Assembly: GCA_963699825.1 (NCBI GenBank) | Contig: CAVOVI010000002.1 | Location: forward strand, 1 to 64,000 | From: SPDF01 sp963699825 | GTDB lineage: Bacteria; Gemmatimonadota; Gemmatimonadetes; Gemmatimonadales; GWC2-71-9 | Reading direction: 5' to 3' | DNA length: 64,000 nucleotides | Notes under the pieces: model-generated | The model's input: the letters and a program-made list of their open reading frames with translations, nothing else | The model's database searches: none | Told to the model about the DNA's origin: nothing | Shown: positions 60,488 to 64,000 of the stretch, piece after piece | Layout of the letters: each line of letters begins with the position of its first letter | Position numbering within the stretch: position 1 is the first letter of the stretch | Translations under genes and position numbers: made by a program

Positions 60488-63178
60488 ATGGACTACGCAT
60501 TGCCTGACCCCCTGCCCCGCCTCTCTGCCGCCTTGTCTGGCCGCTACCGCATCGAGCGGGAGCTCGGCCAGGGAGGCATGGCCACCGTCTACCTCGCCGA
60601 GGACATCAAGCACGACCGCAAGGTCGCGCTCAAGGTCCTGAAGCCCGAACTCGCCGCCGTCATCGGCGCCGAGCGGTTCGTGGTGGAGATCAAGACCACC
60701 GCGTCGCTCAGCCATCCGCACATCCTGCCGCTCTTCGACAGCGGGGAGGCCGACAGCTTCCTCTATTACGTGATGCCGTTCATCGACGGCGAGACGCTCC
60801 GCGCCAAGCTCGACCGCGAGACGCAACTTGGGATCGACGAGGCGGTGTCGATCACAACGGCTGTCGCGGACGCGCTCGACTACGCCCACCGGCACGGCGT
60901 CATCCACCGCGACATCAAGCCGGAGAACATCCTGCTGCACGACGGCCGCCCGATGGTGGCCGACTTCGGCATCGCGCTGGCGCTGAGCGCCGCCGCCGGC
61001 GGCCGCATGACCGAGACCGGCATGTCGCTCGGCACCCCGCACTACATGAGCCCGGAGCAGGCCACCGCCGAGAAGCTGATTACTGCGCGCTCCGACATCT
61101 ATTCGCTCGGCAGCGTGCTTTACGAGATGCTCACCGGCAACCCGCCGCACGTGGGCGCGTCGGCGCAGCAGATCATCATGAAGATCGTGACCGAGGAGGC
61201 CGCCCCGGTCACCAAGCTCCGGAAGGCCGTCCCGCAGAACGTGGCGGACGCCGTGGCCAAGGCGCTGGAGAAGCTGCCGGCCGACCGGTTCGCCACCGCC
61301 AAGGAATTCGGCGATGCCTTGGGGAACGCCGCGTTTACGTCGATGGCGGGAGTGCACCCAGGTGGACAGTCACGGCCTCCCGGCCCCGCTGCCCCGCTGC
61401 CCCGCCTGCTGAGCCTCGGGCTTCTCGCGGGCACGGCAGCGCTAGCACTGTGGGGCTGGCTGCGTCCGGTGCCGACCGCCGAGACCAGCCGCCAGCGGGT
61501 GGTGTTGTGGGAGCACGCAGGCGGGGAATTTCTCTCTCCCAGTATCGACCGCTTCTACACCCAGGCCGCTATTGCACCGGATGGATCCAGCATCGTCTTC
61601 ACCGATTCCATCGGCGGCAATCATCGGCTCATGCAGAAGCTCCGCGGCCAGCGTGACCCGACGCCGATGTCGGGTACGGAGGGCGGGCTCTCGCCATTCT
61701 TCTCGCCCGATGGGAAATGGATCGGCTATCTCACCACGGACAGCAAGCTCAAGAAGATCCCGGTCGGCGGTGGCGGCTCCTTGACGCTCTCCGATAGCGT
61801 CAATGTCGTGTACCCCACGGCGGCGTGGCTGGATGACGGGACGATCATCTACGAAGGCCAACGCAGCGAATTGCGGCGAATTTCCGCTAACGGAGGGAAG
61901 AGCACAGTCGTGCTCGCCGACAGCTCCAACCAGCGCCTCACCCTCCCGATCGTGGCGCCTGTCTTGGGGAGTCGCGGGGTGCTCTTCACCGGCTGTCCCG
62001 GAAACTGCGCCAACGGCTCATCGGTCTACGTCTTCGACTTCGCGGCGGACAGCGCCCGCCTGCTCGTGGCCGATGCCGCCGGCGCCTGGCATTCCCCCAC
62101 CGGCCACCTGCTCTACACCGACCGGGCAGGCGGACTCTTCGCAGCCGGGTTCGATGCAAAGCGGCTGGTCCTCACCACTGGCGCCGTTCCGGTCCTGGAG
62201 GGAGTCGCCCCCGCGACGTTCGCGTTGTCACCCTCGGGAGCGGCGTTGTACTCCGTCGAAACCGGCGCCAAGGCACAGTCCTCCCTGGTCTGGGTCTCGC
62301 GCGATGGCAGCACGCAGCCCCTTGATCCGTCCTGGACGGGCGCGTTCGCCTATCCAGCGCTCTCGCCGGACGGGCGGGCTGTTGCCGTGAGCGTCCGAGA
62401 CGGGACCACCCAGCTCTGGGTCTGGCGTGCCGACGGGACGAGGCAGCAGATGACGCGCGACGGGACCGTCAACTGGCGCCCCTCCTGGACACCGGACGGC
62501 CGGTCGATCTATTACCTCAGCAACGCCGGCAATGCGGCCACGGCCACCTCCATGGATGAGCTCGACATCTACCGATTGCGCGTCGACGGCAGCGCCCCAC
62601 CCGAACGTGTCGTGCACCACACCTTCGGGTTGTGGGAAGCGGAGGTGTCGCGCGACGGACAGTGGGTCCTGTTCCGTTCCGACGAGATCGGGGGGATCGG
62701 ACACATCTACGGTCGACGCCTGACCGGCGACACCGCCCTGGTGCCGCTCCTGGTCAAGGAAACGGCCAGCAACCAGGCCGCCCTCTCTCCCGATGGCCGG
62801 TGGCTGGCGTATACCTCCATCACGGCTGGTGGCCGGGAGGTGTACGTCACCCCCTTCCCCAGCATGACCACGAGCCGGCTGATTTCGCGCGACGGCGGCT
62901 CCGAGCCACGCTGGGCCCACAGTGGCAGGGAACTCTTCTACAAGAGCGGCGACCAGCTGATGGTCGTGCCCGTGGTGCCGGGGCCGACCCTCACCCTCGG
63001 AGTTCCCCGGGCGCTCTTTCCCGTCAATGGGTACGCGTCGGCCCGCAACCGTCAGCAATACGACGTGGCGCCCGACGATCGCCGCTTCCTCATGATCAAG
63101 GAACCGGAGAACACCCCGGGCGAGGTGGTCTACGTGGAGAACTGGTTCTCGGAACTCAAGGAAAGGGTACAGCGGTGA
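60488..63178 (+). CDS. membrane Ser/Thr kinase with PD40 propeller (array member 8), intact
   Basis: 896 residues from ATG 60488. By alignment with members 3 and 7 the true start may be TTG 60500 (TTG CCT GAC CCC), 4 codons later. Kinase domain: ELGQGGMATVYLAEDIKHDR, GVIHRDIKPENILLHDG, DFGIALALSAAAGGRM, GTPHYMSPEQATAEKLI, GNPPHVGASAQQIIMKIV. Membrane helix about 306-325 (LSLGLLAGTAALALWGWL). The propeller has a Cys pair in FTGCPGNCANGSS (possible disulphide), LSPDGRAVAVSVRDGTTQLW and LSPDGRWLAYTSITAGGREV, ending VENWFSELKERVQR. Subtype as members 2, 5 and 6. The stop overlaps the GTG of the hydrolase gene. Confidence 0.92.
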   Translation: MDYALPDPLPRLSAALSGRYRIERELGQGGMATVYLAEDIKHDRKVALKVLKPELAAVIGAERFVVEIKTTASLSHPHILPLFDSGEADSFLYYVMPFIDGETLRAKLDRETQLGIDEAVSITTAVADALDYAHRHGVIHRDIKPENILLHDGRPMVADFGIALALSAAAGGRMTETGMSLGTPHYMSPEQATAEKLITARSDIYSLGSVLYEMLTGNPPHVGASAQQIIMKIVTEEAAPVTKLRKAVPQNVADAVAKALEKLPADRFATAKEFGDALGNAAFTSMAGVHPGGQSRPPGPAAPLPRLLSLGLLAGTAALALWGWLRPVPTAETSRQRVVLWEHAGGEFLSPSIDRFYTQAAIAPDGSSIVFTDSIGGNHRLMQKLRGQRDPTPMSGTEGGLSPFFSPDGKWIGYLTTDSKLKKIPVGGGGSLTLSDSVNVVYPTAAWLDDGTIIYEGQRSELRRISANGGKSTVVLADSSNQRLTLPIVAPVLGSRGVLFTGCPGNCANGSSVYVFDFAADSARLLVADAAGAWHSPTGHLLYTDRAGGLFAAGFDAKRLVLTTGAVPVLEGVAPATFALSPSGAALYSVETGAKAQSSLVWVSRDGSTQPLDPSWTGAFAYPALSPDGRAVAVSVRDGTTQLWVWRADGTRQQMTRDGTVNWRPSWTPDGRSIYYLSNAGNAATATSMDELDIYRLRVDGSAPPERVVHHTFGLWEAEVSRDGQWVLFRSDEIGGIGHIYGRRLTGDTALVPLLVKETASNQAALSPDGRWLAYTSITAGGREVYVTPFPSMTTSRLISRDGGSEPRWAHSGRELFYKSGDQLMVVPVVPGPTLTLGVPRALFPVNGYASARNRQQYDVAPDDRRFLMIKEPENTPGEVVYVENWFSELKERVQR

Positions 63179-64000
63179 GCGACATGACGACGCGTCTCAT
63201 GACCACGACCCGTTGGCTGGCGCTCGCCATCCTCTGCGCCTCGTGCAACCTCGAAACGGCGCCTCCCGCCGGGTCGGATACGCTGTCGCAGCAATTCGAC
63301 CGCCAGGAGGTCCGCATCCCGATGCGCGACGGCGTCGAGCTCTTCACCGTCATTCTCACGCCCAAGCGCGCGGACGGAGCCCTCCCCTTCATCCTGAGCC
63401 GCACCCCCTACGGCACCGCCGGGTGGGGCGGAACGTACAAGATCGGCTACGGCTTCCAGGAACTGATCAAGGAAGGCTACATCTTCGTCTTCCAGGACAT
63501 CCGTGGCCGCTTCCAGTCCGGCGGCACCTTCGTGATGAGCCGCCCTGCCTGCTTGGAGCGTGGCGACGGGTGCATCGATGAGGCCACCGACACCTGGGAC
63601 ACCGTCGAGTGGCTGCTCCAGAACGTGCCGAACAACAACGGCCGGGTCGGGCAGCTCGGCATCTCGTATCCAGGGTGGACCACCAACGCCACCGCGTTCG
63701 AGCCGCATCCTGCCATCAAGGCGCTGAGTCCGCAGGCCACGATGGGCGACGCCTGGATGGGCGACGACTTCTTCCACCAGGGCGCCTTCCGGCTGAGCTA
63801 CGGGCTGGAGTACGCGTGGGACATGGAGGCCAGCTCCGACCAGAGCATCCCCCCCACCCCCGGCCGGTACGATACCTACGACTGGTATCTCTCCTTCCCG
63901 ACGCTCCGGGACCTGAGTGCCGCGGTCGGCGCTGACGCCTGGCCCACCTGGCGGAACTTTGCCACGCACCCGTCCTATGACACGGTGTGGAGCGCGCGGT
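63175..64000 (+). CDS. CocE/NonD (S15-like) family hydrolase, predicted lipoprotein, 3' end outside window
   Basis: The frame runs from GTG 63175, overlapping the last kinase stop, to the window end (at least 275 residues). ATG 63184 and ATG 63199 are alternative starts. The N terminus (WLALAILCASCN) resembles a lipobox, so lipid anchoring is likely. The body matches alpha/beta hydrolases of the X-Pro dipeptidyl-peptidase/CocE type: RIPMRDGVELFTVI, RTPYGTAG, FVFQDIRGRFQSGGTF, DTWDTVEWLLQN, and the nucleophile elbow GQLGISYPGW (serine after GI). Members hydrolyse peptides, esters or beta-lactams; the substrate here is unknown. Its position at the end of the kinase array suggests envelope function. 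Confidence 0.88.
   Translation, partial: MSDMTTRLMTTTRWLALAILCASCNLETAPPAGSDTLSQQFDRQEVRIPMRDGVELFTVILTPKRADGALPFILSRTPYGTAGWGGTYKIGYGFQELIKEGYIFVFQDIRGRFQSGGTFVMSRPACLERGDGCIDEATDTWDTVEWLLQNVPNNNGRVGQLGISYPGWTTNATAFEPHPAIKALSPQATMGDAWMGDDFFHQGAFRLSYGLEYAWDMEASSDQSIPPTPGRYDTYDWYLSFPTLRDLSAAVGADAWPTWRNFATHPSYDTVWSAR

Overview
The window is high-GC bacterial chromosome, dense with genes and mostly in the style of a Gemmatimonadota member. This placement is an inference. It rests on the large family of membrane-anchored Ser/Thr kinases carrying beta-propeller sensor domains, the DUF4136-like lipoproteins, the secreted metallopeptidases, the frequent GTG/TTG starts and the very common ATGA/GTGA start-stop overlaps. 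No rRNA, tRNA, CRISPR array, transposase or phage gene was seen, and no gene-free stretch exceeds 300 bases. A striking property of the sequence is that many well-conserved genes are cut by one to several single-base indels. Some are one-off, others sit in highly repetitive kinase domains. I read most of them as probable assembly or sequencing errors, but true decay cannot be excluded without reads.

Layout. 1-1674: truncated mnmG end coupled to ahcY. 1838-5209 (minus): a kinase and a separate propeller lipoprotein. 5396-6574: two DUF4136 lipoproteins. 6733-8184 (minus): a DUF4403-like lipoprotein. 8265-12853: a coupled cell-envelope operon (M1 peptidase, YcbB-like L,D-transpeptidase, beta-lactamase-fold serine hydrolase). 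12982-17669 (minus): a secreted protein, then kynureninase, tryptophan dioxygenase, a LEA14-like lipoprotein and Ada. 17808-20392: glutamine synthetase III divergent from a PadR regulator, with a perfect palindrome over the padR start. 20418-25749 (minus): two unknown genes, then porin / periplasmic glutaminase / porin. 25918-32507 (minus): NarL-type regulator, histidine kinase, CorA, small membrane protein, orphan receiver, amidohydrolase, RNA methyltransferase. 32604-39815: kinase, fatty acid desaturase, M61 and M24 peptidases.

39984-64000: the main feature. Eight receptor-type Ser/Thr kinases lie head to tail in about 23 kb, interrupted only by one amino-acid permease and followed by a CocE/S15-type lipoprotein hydrolase. 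Each kinase has an N-terminal kinase domain of about 290 residues, one membrane helix near residue 300 and a C-terminal PD40/TolB-like propeller predicted to face the periplasm. Most neighbours overlap by 4 bases, but at three junctions a composite palindromic repeat separates them, followed by a shared leader and a TTG (or in-frame ATG) start. Kinase-domain subtypes are interleaved along the array.

Working together: the porin-glutaminase-porin operon beside a two-component pair and GSIII suggests glutamine capture and nitrogen handling. tdo/kynU suggest tryptophan breakdown. The kinase array looks like a set of paralogous envelope sensors with shared cytoplasmic output and divergent periplasmic input.
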